Assembly (NCBI GenBank): GCA_019424865.1
Contig: JAHYYS010000006.1
Coordinates: 1 to 29,642 of the forward strand
Direction: 5' to 3'
DNA from: a bacterium
GTDB taxonomy: Bacteria > Bacillota > Clostridia > Oscillospirales > Oscillospiraceae
Length of the DNA stretch: 29,642 bases
Position numbers and translations under genes: made by a program
Notes under the pieces: model-generated
The model's database searches: none
What the model was told of the DNA's origin: nothing
The model's input: the letters and a program-made list of their open reading frames with translations, nothing else
In this document: positions 22,784-29,642 of the stretch, piece by piece
Numbering within the stretch: the stretch's first letter is position 1
How the letters are laid out: every line of letters begins with the position of its first letter

Positions 22784-23069
22784 CAAACAGCCGCAGGCTC
22801 TTATAGGAGTCCGCGGCTGAGACTGTCGAGAAACCTTTCACGCGGGAAAGCCTCGCGGAATTCCTGCGGCCTCAGCCGCAGGAATCAAATGAAATCTGTC
22901 ATTTCTGAGGACATGTGCCTCGGAAATGACACCTCTCATGGCGGAAGGGACGACTTTTTCGCAAGAAATCGAGTCCCTTCCGCCATGCAATCCTTTTCAA
23001 AAAAGTGGCTTGTCAATTGATTGAAATTGACAAGCCACTTTTTTGACACGCAGAGCCTGCGGCTGTTTG
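22784..23069. repeat. 286-bp nested-hairpin element with 18-bp terminal inverted repeats
   Basis: The ends match as perfect inverted repeats (22784-22801, CAAACAGCCGCAGGCTCT, with 23052-23069). Four further hairpins are nested inside: 22860-22885 (11-bp stem, CTCA loop), 22897-22931 (14 bp, one U-G pair if read on the plus strand), 22938-22986 (14 bp) and 22999-23044 (20 bp). The 11-mer CTGAGACTGTC at 22817-22827 recurs at 3640-3650 (minus). There is no coding frame. It fills the gap between the convergent deoC and foldase genes. It may be a MITE-like mobile repeat or a multi-stem RNA. Confidence 0.7.
22999..23044. terminator. Perfect 20-bp hairpin with A/T ends, bidirectional terminator
   Basis: AAAAAAGTGGCTTGTCAATT (22999-23018), loop GATTGA, and the exact complement (23025-23044) give a T6 run on both strands. 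It lies 52 bases past the foldase stop on the minus strand and can also end deoC read-through. Confidence 0.8.
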
Positions 23070-23096
23070 TTTAAAGTGCAGGGAATATGGGGGAGG

Positions 23097-24650
23097 TTAC
23101 GCCACGAAGTTCATGCCGAATTCGGTGACGGCCTCATAGCCGGAGGTGGCTTCCTCCTCCCAGGCGGTGTAGTCCTCCTCGCGCAGGGCGCTGGCGGCGG
23201 TCTGCTTCCAGGTGGGGTCGCCGGAGGACACATAATACATGATGTGATAGCCGTACTCGCTCTCCACAATGCCGGTGTCGCCGGGCTGGCGGGAGGCGTC
23301 CAGGGCCCACTCCTTGAAAGAGTCCACATAGCTGGAGGTGCTGGTGATGTTGGAGATCAGCCCGCCGGAGGTGGCAGAGCCGGTGTCATCGCTGCTGCTC
23401 TGAGCCAGAGCGGCAAAGGAGTCCTCGGTGGCCTCGCCGGCCTGCCACTCCGCCAGGAGAGACTCGGCTTCCGCCAGGGCGGCATCCAGCTGCTCCTGAG
23501 TGGGCTCATCCGCGCCCTCGTCCGTCTCCGGGGAAACCAGGATATGGCGCACGCTGGCGCTGGGGGAATCGTCCAGGGCCCGGCCCTCAAAGCGGACCAC
23601 ATAGTAGTAATACATGCTGCCCGAGTCATATTCGACCAGAGTCACGTCGCCGTTTTGACGGGCGGAATCAAAGACCCACTCGCTGTACGCGGAGTTGACG
23701 CTGGAGCCAACCCGGGTGGAGGAGATAACAGTGCTGTACAGTTCCTCGCCATACTCATCGGACAGAGTCTGGGGATCCTCGCCGGCCTGCAGACGCGCCT
23801 CAACATCCTGAGCCACAGCCTGGGCCTGGGCCTTGGCCTCCTCCAGGGCGGCAGCCTGCTCCTCCTCGGTCATCTCAATGGCGTTGCCTTCCTCATCGAC
23901 AGTATCCACCCTGGCCTGCGTAGTGAGGATGGTGAGCGTATAGGTGTCCAGATCGTCGGCGTTTTCCTGATAATAGGCGTCGTAGTCGGCGTCGTCATAG
24001 GTCAGGCCGTCGTAATAGGAGGAGGCGTAATCAGAGGCAAGGGTACGCATCTCCAGCAGCTCCATCAGATGATCATAGGTCATATAGGGGCCATAGTTGG
24101 CGCGGATATAGGCGTCCCGGCTGTTGTAGGAGCCCACCCAGACGGTCTCCAGATCCGTGCGGCTGGACTCCAGACTGGACTGGGCGTCCTCGGACAGGGT
24201 GTAGCCCTCCTCATTGGCCCTGGCGGTCATGGCGGTGTCGAACACCATATAGTCCAGGGCCTGCTCCATCAAATAATCGTGCCAGGTCTGGCCGGTTTCC
24301 GTGTCATACACCTGCTCCTTCAGGGAGACGCTGGTGTCGAAGGGGGACATGCCGAAGTTGGCATAATAGGTCAGAATGTTGGAGTAGGCGTAATCATAAT
24401 AATACTGGGCGTCCACGGCGGTATAGCTGACGCCGTTGACCGTGACGGCGGTCAGGCTGCGCTGCACGATTCCGCTTTTCCAAATAATCAGAAAGACGGC
24501 GAACACGACGCACAGGATACCTACTACGGTATACAAAATCATACTCCGGCGGGCGGAGCGCTCCTCCTCCATCCGCTTTTGGGCACGCGGGCTGGGACCC
24601 TGGCCGGAGGCGCCGTCCTGGCGGTTCTGCTTTTCTCTGGATGCACTCAC
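23097..24650 (-). CDS. Membrane-anchored parvulin-type peptidyl-prolyl isomerase (PrsA/SurA-like foldase)
   Basis: A 517-residue protein with a cytoplasmic basic head (1-36), one membrane segment (about 37-57, ILYTVVGILCVVFAVFLIIW) and a large outer part. There is no lipobox Cys, so it is anchored by the helix rather than by lipid as Bacillus PrsA is. Helical SurA-N-like arms precede a parvulin domain (about 375-485: ASVRHILVSPETDEG, then SGGLISNI and YGYHIMYYV). A second, weaker repeat (NGDVTLVEYDSGSMYYYYVVRFEG) lies just before it. The role is folding of exported proteins. The start is GTG 24650, because an earlier in-frame start (24752) lies inside the promoter; GAGAGGA is 11 bases upstream. 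It is very acidic and Tyr-rich outside. Confidence 0.88.
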   Translation of the reverse strand: MSASREKQNRQDGASGQGPSPRAQKRMEEERSARRSMILYTVVGILCVVFAVFLIIWKSGIVQRSLTAVTVNGVSYTAVDAQYYYDYAYSNILTYYANFGMSPFDTSVSLKEQVYDTETGQTWHDYLMEQALDYMVFDTAMTARANEEGYTLSEDAQSSLESSRTDLETVWVGSYNSRDAYIRANYGPYMTYDHLMELLEMRTLASDYASSYYDGLTYDDADYDAYYQENADDLDTYTLTILTTQARVDTVDEEGNAIEMTEEEQAAALEEAKAQAQAVAQDVEARLQAGEDPQTLSDEYGEELYSTVISSTRVGSSVNSAYSEWVFDSARQNGDVTLVEYDSGSMYYYYVVRFEGRALDDSPSASVRHILVSPETDEGADEPTQEQLDAALAEAESLLAEWQAGEATEDSFAALAQSSSDDTGSATSGGLISNITSTSSYVDSFKEWALDASRQPGDTGIVESEYGYHIMYYVSSGDPTWKQTAASALREEDYTAWEEEATSGYEAVTEFGMNFVA

Positions 24651-24723
24651 GTTTGCTTCAGTCCTCTCGTTGTAATGAAAAGCGACAGACACTGCCCTGC
24701 GGGCAAGGCCGTACGTGCCGAAT

Positions 24724-24752
24724 ATTATACTAAAAAAGAACTGGTCTTGCAA
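24724..24752 (-). promoter_or_regulatory. Promoter of the foldase gene
   Basis: On the minus strand TTGCAA (24747-24752) and TATAAT (24724-24729) are 17 bases apart. Its position rules out any start codon upstream of about 24715. Confidence 0.75.
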
Positions 24753-24806
24753 GGGGCACAGGGCGAAAAAAAGGGGGATTTACAGTTTGTTCACGGCAGG
24801 CGGGGG

Positions 24807-24893
24807 TTAAAAAGAGCCTGCTGCACCATATCATTGCCCTCCCGCCGGGCGGGTGCACAAAATACTGTGCGGCAATGATATGGAACAGCAGGC
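24807..24893 (-). terminator. Large hairpin with U-tail on the minus strand
   Basis: A 23-position stem (24816-24838 with 24871-24893) with a single 2-base internal mismatch encloses smaller palindromes (CCCGCCGGGCGGG, GTGCAC). On the minus strand it ends in CTCTTTTTAACC. It would terminate a transcript coming from the region at 24900-25100 or from the DUF1292 gene. Confidence 0.65.
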
Positions 24894-24924
24894 CCCAGAT
24901 CCAATGACATTTTTATACCCCGCT

Positions 24925-25060
24925 CTGGCCGTGTGAACCCGATTAAAACCTGCACGAGATGGCAGGTGGGTCGCTTCCACGGCGTTTTACTGCTTCCAAC
25001 GTCCAGCTGACCTCGTAAGGGGGCCGGGAGGCCTGCAAGCCGCGCCGTGAGGTGGCGTCC
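24925..25060 (-). ncRNA. Possible 6S RNA (SsrS-like), ends uncertain
   Basis: There is no coding frame here. The minus strand reads GTTGGAAGCAGTAAAACGCC (24981-25000), then GACCCACCTGC and a 6-bp stem ACCTGC / GCAGGT (24948-24967), then GGGTTCACACGG. The order GAAGC..TAAAAC..CACC-hairpin-GGTT resembles the 3' half of E. coli 6S RNA (GAGAAGCCUUAAAACU, CACCUUGAACC...GGUUCAAGG). A promoter-like TGGACT-17-TTTAAA (25063-25091) lies upstream, and a hairpin with a U-tail follows at 24807-24893. 6S RNA binds and inhibits sigma-70-type RNA polymerase. I could not build the whole closing stem, so the call is tentative. A structured leader of another kind is possible. Confidence 0.4.
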
Positions 25061-25123
25061 CGTTTAAAAAATGTGGGTTTAAAAGAGTCCATCACGCACC
25101 GAGCAGGAAAGTCATCGGACTGT

Positions 25124-25438
25124 TTACGCCTCGTCGTCGTCCTGGAAAAACCGCTCCATGAACAGCTGGTACACCTCGTCCAGCTCCTCGTCGGTGTCGG
25201 GGGTGGAGAGCAGTTCCTCGCCGTTTTCCTCAATCGTCTTCATGATGACCAGGCCGTACTCCTCGTCGTCGGCGTCCACGTCCAGCGGCTCGCCGGTTTC
25301 CTCGTTCTCGCCCACGGCAGGGAACAGGGCGTGGTAAGTTATGCCGTTGTGCTCCAGACTGTCAATCAGTTCCAACTCAAATTCATTCCCGTCCTCATCG
25401 GTGACGGTGATGAAATCAGGGCCAAAGGCTTCGCTCAT
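25124..25438 (-). CDS. DUF1292 family protein
   Basis: A 104-residue, strongly acidic cytoplasmic protein (YrzB-like). The family pattern is clear: FITVTDEDGNEFELELIDSLEHNGITYHALFP, then EEYGLVIMKTIEENGEELLSTPDTDEELDEVYQLF and an acidic end. Such proteins often lie near the ruvX/yqgF and mraZ-type loci in Firmicutes; the function is unknown. The ATG at 25438 follows GGGAGGTG by seven bases, and the gene is alone with its own promoter. Confidence 0.88.
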   Translation of the reverse strand: MSEAFGPDFITVTDEDGNEFELELIDSLEHNGITYHALFPAVGENEETGEPLDVDADDEEYGLVIMKTIEENGEELLSTPDTDEELDEVYQLFMERFFQDDDEA

Positions 25439-25470
25439 GGGCGGGCACCTCCCGGTCTGTTCTTGGGTCT

Positions 25471-25499
25471 ATTGTACCCTGTTGCGGGGAAAAATGCAA
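25471..25499 (-). promoter_or_regulatory. Promoter of the DUF1292 gene
   Basis: On the minus strand TTGCAT (25494-25499) and TACAAT (25471-25476) are 17 bases apart. Confidence 0.7.
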
Positions 25500-25562
25500 G
25501 GGGCATCGTGTGTAAATTTTCCCCGGGAAAAAGAAGGCCCCGACGTCCCATGTGCTTTTTAG

Positions 25563-25590
25563 TGGACAAATGTGGAGAATCTGGTATAAT
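25563..25590 (+). promoter_or_regulatory. Promoter of the PBP gene
   Basis: TGGACA (25563-25568) and TATAAT (25585-25590) are 16 bases apart, divergent from the DUF1292 promoter. The predicted start point lies just before the first leader hairpin. Confidence 0.75.
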
Positions 25591-25599
25591 ATCTAACGG

Positions 25600-25696
25600 C
25601 GGCGCACCGTACGCGCCGAAACAGAAAGCTTGAAACCCCTGCCGCTTCCGGACTGTATGGGGGCGGCGGCAGCCGGGAACCCCTGCCGGTTTCCGG
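25600..25696 (+). promoter_or_regulatory. Structured 5' leader of the PBP mRNA (three successive hairpins)
   Basis: Stem 1: CGGCGC / GCGCCG with loop ACCGTAC (25600-25618), at the mRNA 5' end. Stem 2: CTGCCGC / GCGGCAG (25639-25672). Stem 3: CCGGGAACC / GGTTTCCGG with a U-G pair (25673-25696), directly abutting stem 2. An 11-base direct repeat AACCCCTGCCG (25634-25644, 25678-25688) lets the two stems compete. I recognise no riboswitch class. The ribosome site GGAGG follows at 25722-25726. Confidence 0.45.
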
Positions 25697-25733
25697 GCGG
25701 GAGGCGTCTTTTCTCCCTATTGGAGGTAGCATC

Positions 25734-28343
25734 GTGTCGGATCAAAACAACAACTCTTTGTATGAAAACAGTGAGTATCCATCCCGCCGGCAGGCCCCGC
25801 GCCAGCGCCGGCCCAGAAAGAAGCACCGCCGGACAGGCGCCATTGCCCTGAAGGTGGTGGGCACCCTGTTTCTGGTGGGCCTTTGTACCAGCGCTATTTT
25901 ATGCTGCTTTGCGGCGTGGTACATCAGAACGGTCATCCTGCCCCAGAGCGATCTGAGCCTGGATGACTTTCAGCTGGGCGAAAACAGCATCATGTATTAT
26001 CTGGATCGGGATACCGGGGAGTACAAGGAACTGGTCACTCTGCTGAACACCACCAGCTCCATCTGGGTGGACTACGAGGAAATCCCAGAAAACCTGGTAA
26101 ATGCCGCCGTGGCCATTGAGGACAAGCGCTTTTGGACCCACGACGGCGTGGACTGGCTGCGGACCGGACGGGCCGTGCTGTCCATGTTTACCGGCGGGGA
26201 GATCCAGGGCGGATCCACCATCACCCAGCAGCTGATTAAAAACCTGACGCAGTACAACGAGACCACAGTCAAGCGAAAAATCATTGAGATTGTCCGCGCC
26301 CTGAAGGTGGATGCAGAGTATGACAAGGTGGATATTATGGAGCTCTACCTCAACGTCATCCCCCTGGGCAGCGGCTGCGAGGGCGTGGGCTCGGCCGCCT
26401 ATGAGTATTTCGGCAAGTCGGTCTCTGATTTGACCCTGGCGGAGTGTGCCAGCCTTATCGCCATCACCAACAACCCCTCCAAATATGGTCCCTATTCCTC
26501 CGCCCAGTCCAACGGGCCGGACGGCGAGCTGTGGGACGCGCGGCAGTGGAACAAATACCGCCAGGAGGTCATTCTGTACCAGATGCTGGATCAGGAGATG
26601 ATTTCTCAGGAGGAATATGACCAGGCGGTGGCCCAGGAGCTGGTCTTTGTGGGCAGTACCGCGGGCAGCGGGACGGACGACTCGGACATCTATTCCTGGT
26701 ACGAGGAGACGGTGATCAAGGATGTGCGGGCCGACCTGGTGGCCTCCAGCGGCATGTCCGAGAGCTATGTCAACCAGCTGCTGGAAAACGGCGGCCTGCG
26801 CATTTATACCTGTCTGGACCCGGATGTCCAGGCGGTGGTGGAGGAGATCTACACCAACCGGGAGAACCTGAACTATACCAGCCGGGACGGCCAGCAGATG
26901 CAGTCGGCCATCACGGTGATTGACAACGCCACCGGGGACATTGTGGCCATTGCCGGCCAGTTCGGAGAGAAGGAGGGCAACCTGCTCAGCAACTATGCCA
27001 CCGACGGCTACCGCCAGCCGGGCTCCTCCTTCAAGCCGCTGGCAGTCTATGCGCCCGCGCTGGAGAAGGGGCTGGTGTCCCCCATCACGGTGCTGGATGA
27101 CTACCCCTACAACGACAGCAACGGCACCGGCTGGCCCCAGAACTCCGGCACCTCCCACTACCGGGGCAGAGTGACCGTGCGCGAGGCGCTGACCCGCTCG
27201 CTGAACACCGTCTCGGTGCGGATCCTGGCCGATCTGGTCACCCCCCAGCAGAGCTTCAGCTTTGTGGAGGAACACTTTAAAATCGATCTGGCCGACGCGG
27301 TGGAGGTAAACGGACAGATTAAAAGCGACATCGACATCTCCCCCCTGGCCATGGGCGGCCTGACCAACGGCGTCACCACCCGGCAGATGGCCCAGGCCTA
27401 CAGCACCTTTCCCAGCGGCGGCGTGTACACCGAGGCCCGCACCTACACCAAGGTGACCCAGCTGCGGGACGGGCAGGAGGTGGTCCTGCTGGAGAACGAG
27501 CAGGATCAGGAGGTGGTGCTGAAGGAGCAGACGGCCTATTATATCAACTCCATGCTCACCAACGTTCTGGACAGCGGTACCGGCCGGGGCTATGATATCA
27601 GCGGCATGACCGCCGCCGGCAAGACCGGTACCACCAGCGACAACTTTGACCGCTGGTTTGTGGGCTACACCCCCTATTACACCGCCGCGGTCTGGACGGG
27701 CTATGCCCAGAACGCCAGAATGAGCACCAGCGGAAACCCGGCCGCCTCCCTGTGGCAGAAGGTGATGAGCGGGGTGCACAGCGGGCTGGAGAATCAGTCC
27801 TTCCCCACCCCCGCCGGCCTGAGCGAGGTGAACTACTGTCTGGACAGCGGCCTGCTGGCCACCGAGTACTGCCAGCTGGATCCCAGAGGCAACCGGGTGG
27901 GGACCGACCAGGTGTTCCAGGAGGACTTCCCCCAGTCCAAATACTGCACCGTCCACACGGAGGAGAGCCTGGTAACCGTGTGTCTGGACTGCCCTATCCT
28001 GAACGATGACGGCAGCGAGACCGGGCTTTATCACATCGCCGGCCCCTACTGTCCGGAGGAGAGCCTGCAGCAGATCTGCCTGCCTGACTATGAGCGGGAG
28101 CAGGTGGGCACTGCCGTGGCTGACGACAACCTGTACCGCAAGAGCGTGGTGGAGAGCTACGGCACCTGCACGGTGCACACCCAGGCCCCTGTGGAGCCGG
28201 AGGTTCCCGTTGACCCGAACAATCCCACGGATCCCGCCGACCCGGAGGATCCCAACTCCCCGGACAGTTCCAACCCGGGCGGGGAGACCGATCCGGATGA
28301 TTCCATGTCCCAGGATATTCCCAAGGACGATACGGAACAGTAG
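25734..28343 (+). CDS. Class A penicillin-binding protein (PBP1A family) with Cys-rich C-terminal extension
   Basis: The 869-residue bifunctional enzyme polymerises glycan strands and cross-links peptides in peptidoglycan. A very basic cytoplasmic head (1-35) and a membrane segment (about 37-65) precede the GT51 glycosyltransferase (about 90-260; catalytic E129 in AIEDKRFWTHDG, then GGSTITQQLIKN). The transpeptidase domain (about 385-680) has S431 in SSFK, SLN at 489-491 and KTGT at 630-633. The tail (about 690-815) carries eight cysteines (C702, C713, C738, C750, C753, C773, C782, C812), unusual for a secreted domain and suggesting disulfides or metal binding. It ends in a Pro/Asp/Asn-rich segment (817-869). 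The start is GTG 25734 with GGAGG upstream. It has its own promoter, a structured leader and a strong terminator. Confidence 0.95.
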   Translation: MSDQNNNSLYENSEYPSRRQAPRQRRPRKKHRRTGAIALKVVGTLFLVGLCTSAILCCFAAWYIRTVILPQSDLSLDDFQLGENSIMYYLDRDTGEYKELVTLLNTTSSIWVDYEEIPENLVNAAVAIEDKRFWTHDGVDWLRTGRAVLSMFTGGEIQGGSTITQQLIKNLTQYNETTVKRKIIEIVRALKVDAEYDKVDIMELYLNVIPLGSGCEGVGSAAYEYFGKSVSDLTLAECASLIAITNNPSKYGPYSSAQSNGPDGELWDARQWNKYRQEVILYQMLDQEMISQEEYDQAVAQELVFVGSTAGSGTDDSDIYSWYEETVIKDVRADLVASSGMSESYVNQLLENGGLRIYTCLDPDVQAVVEEIYTNRENLNYTSRDGQQMQSAITVIDNATGDIVAIAGQFGEKEGNLLSNYATDGYRQPGSSFKPLAVYAPALEKGLVSPITVLDDYPYNDSNGTGWPQNSGTSHYRGRVTVREALTRSLNTVSVRILADLVTPQQSFSFVEEHFKIDLADAVEVNGQIKSDIDISPLAMGGLTNGVTTRQMAQAYSTFPSGGVYTEARTYTKVTQLRDGQEVVLLENEQDQEVVLKEQTAYYINSMLTNVLDSGTGRGYDISGMTAAGKTGTTSDNFDRWFVGYTPYYTAAVWTGYAQNARMSTSGNPAASLWQKVMSGVHSGLENQSFPTPAGLSEVNYCLDSGLLATEYCQLDPRGNRVGTDQVFQEDFPQSKYCTVHTEESLVTVCLDCPILNDDGSETGLYHIAGPYCPEESLQQICLPDYEREQVGTAVADDNLYRKSVVESYGTCTVHTQAPVEPEVPVDPNNPTDPADPEDPNSPDSSNPGGETDPDDSMSQDIPKDDTEQ

Positions 28344-28374
28344 AATCCCCAGTGAAGTGCGCGCACAGCGCGGC

Positions 28375-28422
28375 AGGGAGGCCGGCGGCCAGCCCCAAAA
28401 GGGGCCGCCGGCCTCCCTTTTT
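28375..28422 (+). terminator. Terminator of the PBP gene
   Basis: A 16-bp GC-rich stem (28375-28390 with 28403-28418) and a 12-base loop are followed by TTTTT. It lies 32 bases past the stop. Confidence 0.92.
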
Positions 28423-28522
28423 CGTGTCTGTCCGCGGGAAAAAACATCAGAATGCAGCAAAAACAACAAAAACAGAACAGAAAAGAAGGAAAACTTCCGT
28501 CGTTTGCCCGGAGAATTTGCCG

Positions 28523-28551
28523 TTGCAAGGCGGGACTCCGTGTGCTACAAT
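28523..28551 (+). promoter_or_regulatory. Promoter of the ACT-hom operon
   Basis: TTGCAA (28523-28528) and TACAAT (28546-28551) are 17 bases apart, about 70 bases upstream of the ACT gene. The AT-rich stretch at 28440-28500 before it holds no gene that I can support. Confidence 0.75.
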
Positions 28552-28618
28552 AGACCACAACGCAGAAACAAATGACCGTGATGCGCGGACATGCGGCTCG
28601 CGTAGAATGGAGGGAGAC

Positions 28619-29059
28619 ATGAGCGACCCGGCGAAGTACTTTATTGTGGAGGCCGCCTCAATGCCGGAAATTTTCCGCAAGGTGGCCCAGGCCAAGCGCC
28701 TGCTGGAGACGGGGGAGGAGACCACCGTCAACGGCGCGGCCCGGGCGGTGGGAATCAGCCGCAGCGCCTTTTACAAATATAAAGACGCAGTGCGCCCCTT
28801 CAGCGACATGCTCAACGGGCGGATCGTCACCTTTCAGATTCTGCTGCGGGATGAGCCGGGCATTCTGTCCGGTACGCTGAATGTGTTTGCGGGCACCGGG
28901 CTGAATATCCTGACCATCAACCAGAATATTCCGGTAAACGGCTGCGCGGTGGTCACCATAACGGCGGAGACCCTGTCCCTGCACCGCTCTCTGGAGGAGG
29001 TGCTGGGCGATATCTCCGCCTGCCCGGGCGTGATCCGGTGCGAGATATTGGCCGGCTGA
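28619..29059 (+). CDS. ACT domain-containing protein, PheB/UPF0735 family
   Basis: A 146-residue protein. The N-terminal half holds a helix-turn-helix-like stretch (TTVNGAARAVGISRSAFYKYKDAVRPF, about 36-62). The C-terminal half is an ACT domain (about 70-145: VTFQILLRDEPGILSGTLNVFAGTGLNILTINQNIPVNGCAVVTIT), which binds small amino acids. Such proteins often precede hom or pheA in Firmicutes and are taken to sense the pathway product. The ATG has GGAGGGAG just upstream. It is followed after 76 bases by hom and is probably co-transcribed, although a weak GC-rich palindrome (29085-29095) lies between. Confidence 0.9.
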   Translation: MSDPAKYFIVEAASMPEIFRKVAQAKRLLETGEETTVNGAARAVGISRSAFYKYKDAVRPFSDMLNGRIVTFQILLRDEPGILSGTLNVFAGTGLNILTINQNIPVNGCAVVTITAETLSLHRSLEEVLGDISACPGVIRCEILAG

Positions 29060-29135
29060 GCCGGTGAGGACAGACAGAAAAAGGGGGCGCCGCCCGCCTT
29101 TGACGCTGTATTCGGTACAATGAGGTGAAAAGAAA

Positions 29136-29642
29136 ATGGTAAACGTAGCAATTTTGGGATTTGGCACGGTGGGCTCCGGCGTGGCCGAGGTGCTCAGCAA
29201 AAACGGCGGCCTGATTGACCAGCGCACCGACAACCTGGTGCGGCTGAAATATATCCTGGACGTGCGGGAGTTCCCCGACAGCCCCTATGCCGGCTGCTTT
29301 GTAAAGGACTTCTCCGTCATTGAGGCGGATCCCGAGGTGGACATTGTGGTGGAGACCATCGGCGGGGCCACCATCGCCCTGGAGTTCACCACCCGGGCCC
29401 TGAAGGCGGGCAAGAGCGTGGTGACCTCCAACAAGGAGCTGGTGGCCACCCACGGCTATGAGCTGCTCCAGCTGGCCCAGGAGAACAACGTCAGCTATCT
29501 GTTCGAGGCCAGCGTGGGCGGCGGCATCCCCATTCTGCGCCCCCTGACCTCCTGCCTGGCGGCCAACGAGCTGACCCAGATTACCGGTATCCTCAACGGC
29601 ACCACCAACTATATCCTCACCCGCATGATCAAGGCGGGCCTC
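29136..29642 (+). CDS. hom: Homoserine dehydrogenase, N-terminal part (cut by window edge)
   Basis: 169 codons are visible. The enzyme reduces aspartate semialdehyde to homoserine, the branch point to threonine and methionine. It starts with the dinucleotide motif GFGTVGSGVAEVL (about 8-20). DIVVETIGG, VVTSNKELVATHG, EASVGGGIPILRPL and GILNGTTNYILT are all family signatures and cover the NAD-binding domain and the beginning of the catalytic domain. The ATG at 29136 has GAGGTG about nine bases upstream. It lies downstream of the ACT-domain gene, which probably regulates it or its operon. Homoserine leads to methionine, the substrate of MetK. Confidence 0.95.
   Translation, partial: MVNVAILGFGTVGSGVAEVLSKNGGLIDQRTDNLVRLKYILDVREFPDSPYAGCFVKDFSVIEADPEVDIVVETIGGATIALEFTTRALKAGKSVVTSNKELVATHGYELLQLAQENNVSYLFEASVGGGIPILRPLTSCLAANELTQITGILNGTTNYILTRMIKAGL

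Noticed and set aside
22784..23069. CRISPR array or insertion sequence
   Set aside because: The hairpins differ from each other and are not evenly spaced direct repeats, and there is no transposase frame.
24925..25060. SRP RNA or RNase P RNA in the foldase upstream gap
   Set aside because: A GTCAG...GGAAGCAG stretch recalls SRP domain IV, but the GGAA tetraloop stem cannot form; the RNase P core GAGGAAAGTCC is absent.
25591..25733. ydaO-type (c-di-AMP) or other known riboswitch before the PBP
   Set aside because: GC-rich stems and a GGGAACC stretch recall it loosely, but the conserved cores are missing in order and spacing.
25899..28469. 856-codon minus-strand frame opposite the PBP gene
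   Set aside because: The PBP has all catalytic motifs on the plus strand; the opposite frame is Gly/Val/His-rich noise.

Overview
The window looks like chromosomal DNA from a high-GC anaerobic Firmicute, most likely a gut Clostridia of the Oscillospiraceae type (Flavonifractor/Lawsonibacter-like). This is an inference from several signs: GC-rich coding sequence with AT-rich regulatory gaps, AGGAGG-type ribosome binding sites, sigma-A promoters of the TTGACA-17-TATAAT type, S-box and RFN riboswitches, a BlaI/BlaR1 pair, an oxygen-sensitive 2-hydroxyacyl-CoA dehydratase activase, 3-hydroxyacyl-CoA dehydrogenases and a class A penicillin-binding protein. I see no phage, insertion sequence, CRISPR array, tRNA or rRNA. 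Most genes are core metabolism.

Layout. Bases 1-3253 (minus) hold a two-gene operon for a BcrAD/HgdC-like acyl-CoA dehydratase activase and its companion, cut by the left edge. Bases 3729-6330 (minus) hold a blaI-blaR1 type repressor/metalloprotease pair with a near-ideal promoter lying inside an inverted repeat. Bases 6378-8532 (plus) hold an unusual 3-hydroxyacyl-CoA dehydrogenase homologue, then a YpsA/DUF1273 protein translationally coupled to queH (queuosine synthesis). Bases 8636-11515 (minus) are serC-serA-rhomboid. Bases 11687-13089 are metK under an SAM-I riboswitch. Bases 13348-16308 (minus) hold a second 3-hydroxyacyl-CoA dehydrogenase, greA and a short-form ahcY. Bases 16498-17430 (plus) encode a rhomboid-like membrane protein with a C-terminal zinc-ribbon-like tail, and a 64-residue Cys-rich protein lies opposite it. 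Bases 18062-21842 (minus) are the complete riboflavin operon ribD-ribE-ribBA-ribH behind an FMN riboswitch. Bases 22111-22761 are deoC. Bases 23097-24650 (minus) encode a membrane-anchored parvulin foldase, followed upstream by a structured non-coding stretch (possible 6S RNA) and a DUF1292 gene. Bases 25734-28343 (plus) encode a class A PBP with a Cys-rich tail. The right edge has an ACT-domain regulator followed by hom (homoserine dehydrogenase, cut off).

How the genes work together. metK and ahcY make S-adenosylmethionine and remove its spent product, and hom starts the branch to threonine and methionine. serC and serA supply serine from 3-phosphoglycerate. The rib genes make riboflavin for flavoenzymes. 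The foldase and the PBP act at the cell surface, and BlaI/BlaR1 could sense cell-surface stress, although its sensor region is not recognisably penicillin-binding.

The least explained parts are non-coding. They are a 286-bp nested-hairpin element (22784-23069) closed by an 18-bp terminal inverted repeat; a smaller structured element (3593-3681) sharing an 11-base motif with it; a 6S-like/hairpin region (24807-25091); and hairpin leaders upstream of serC and the PBP gene.
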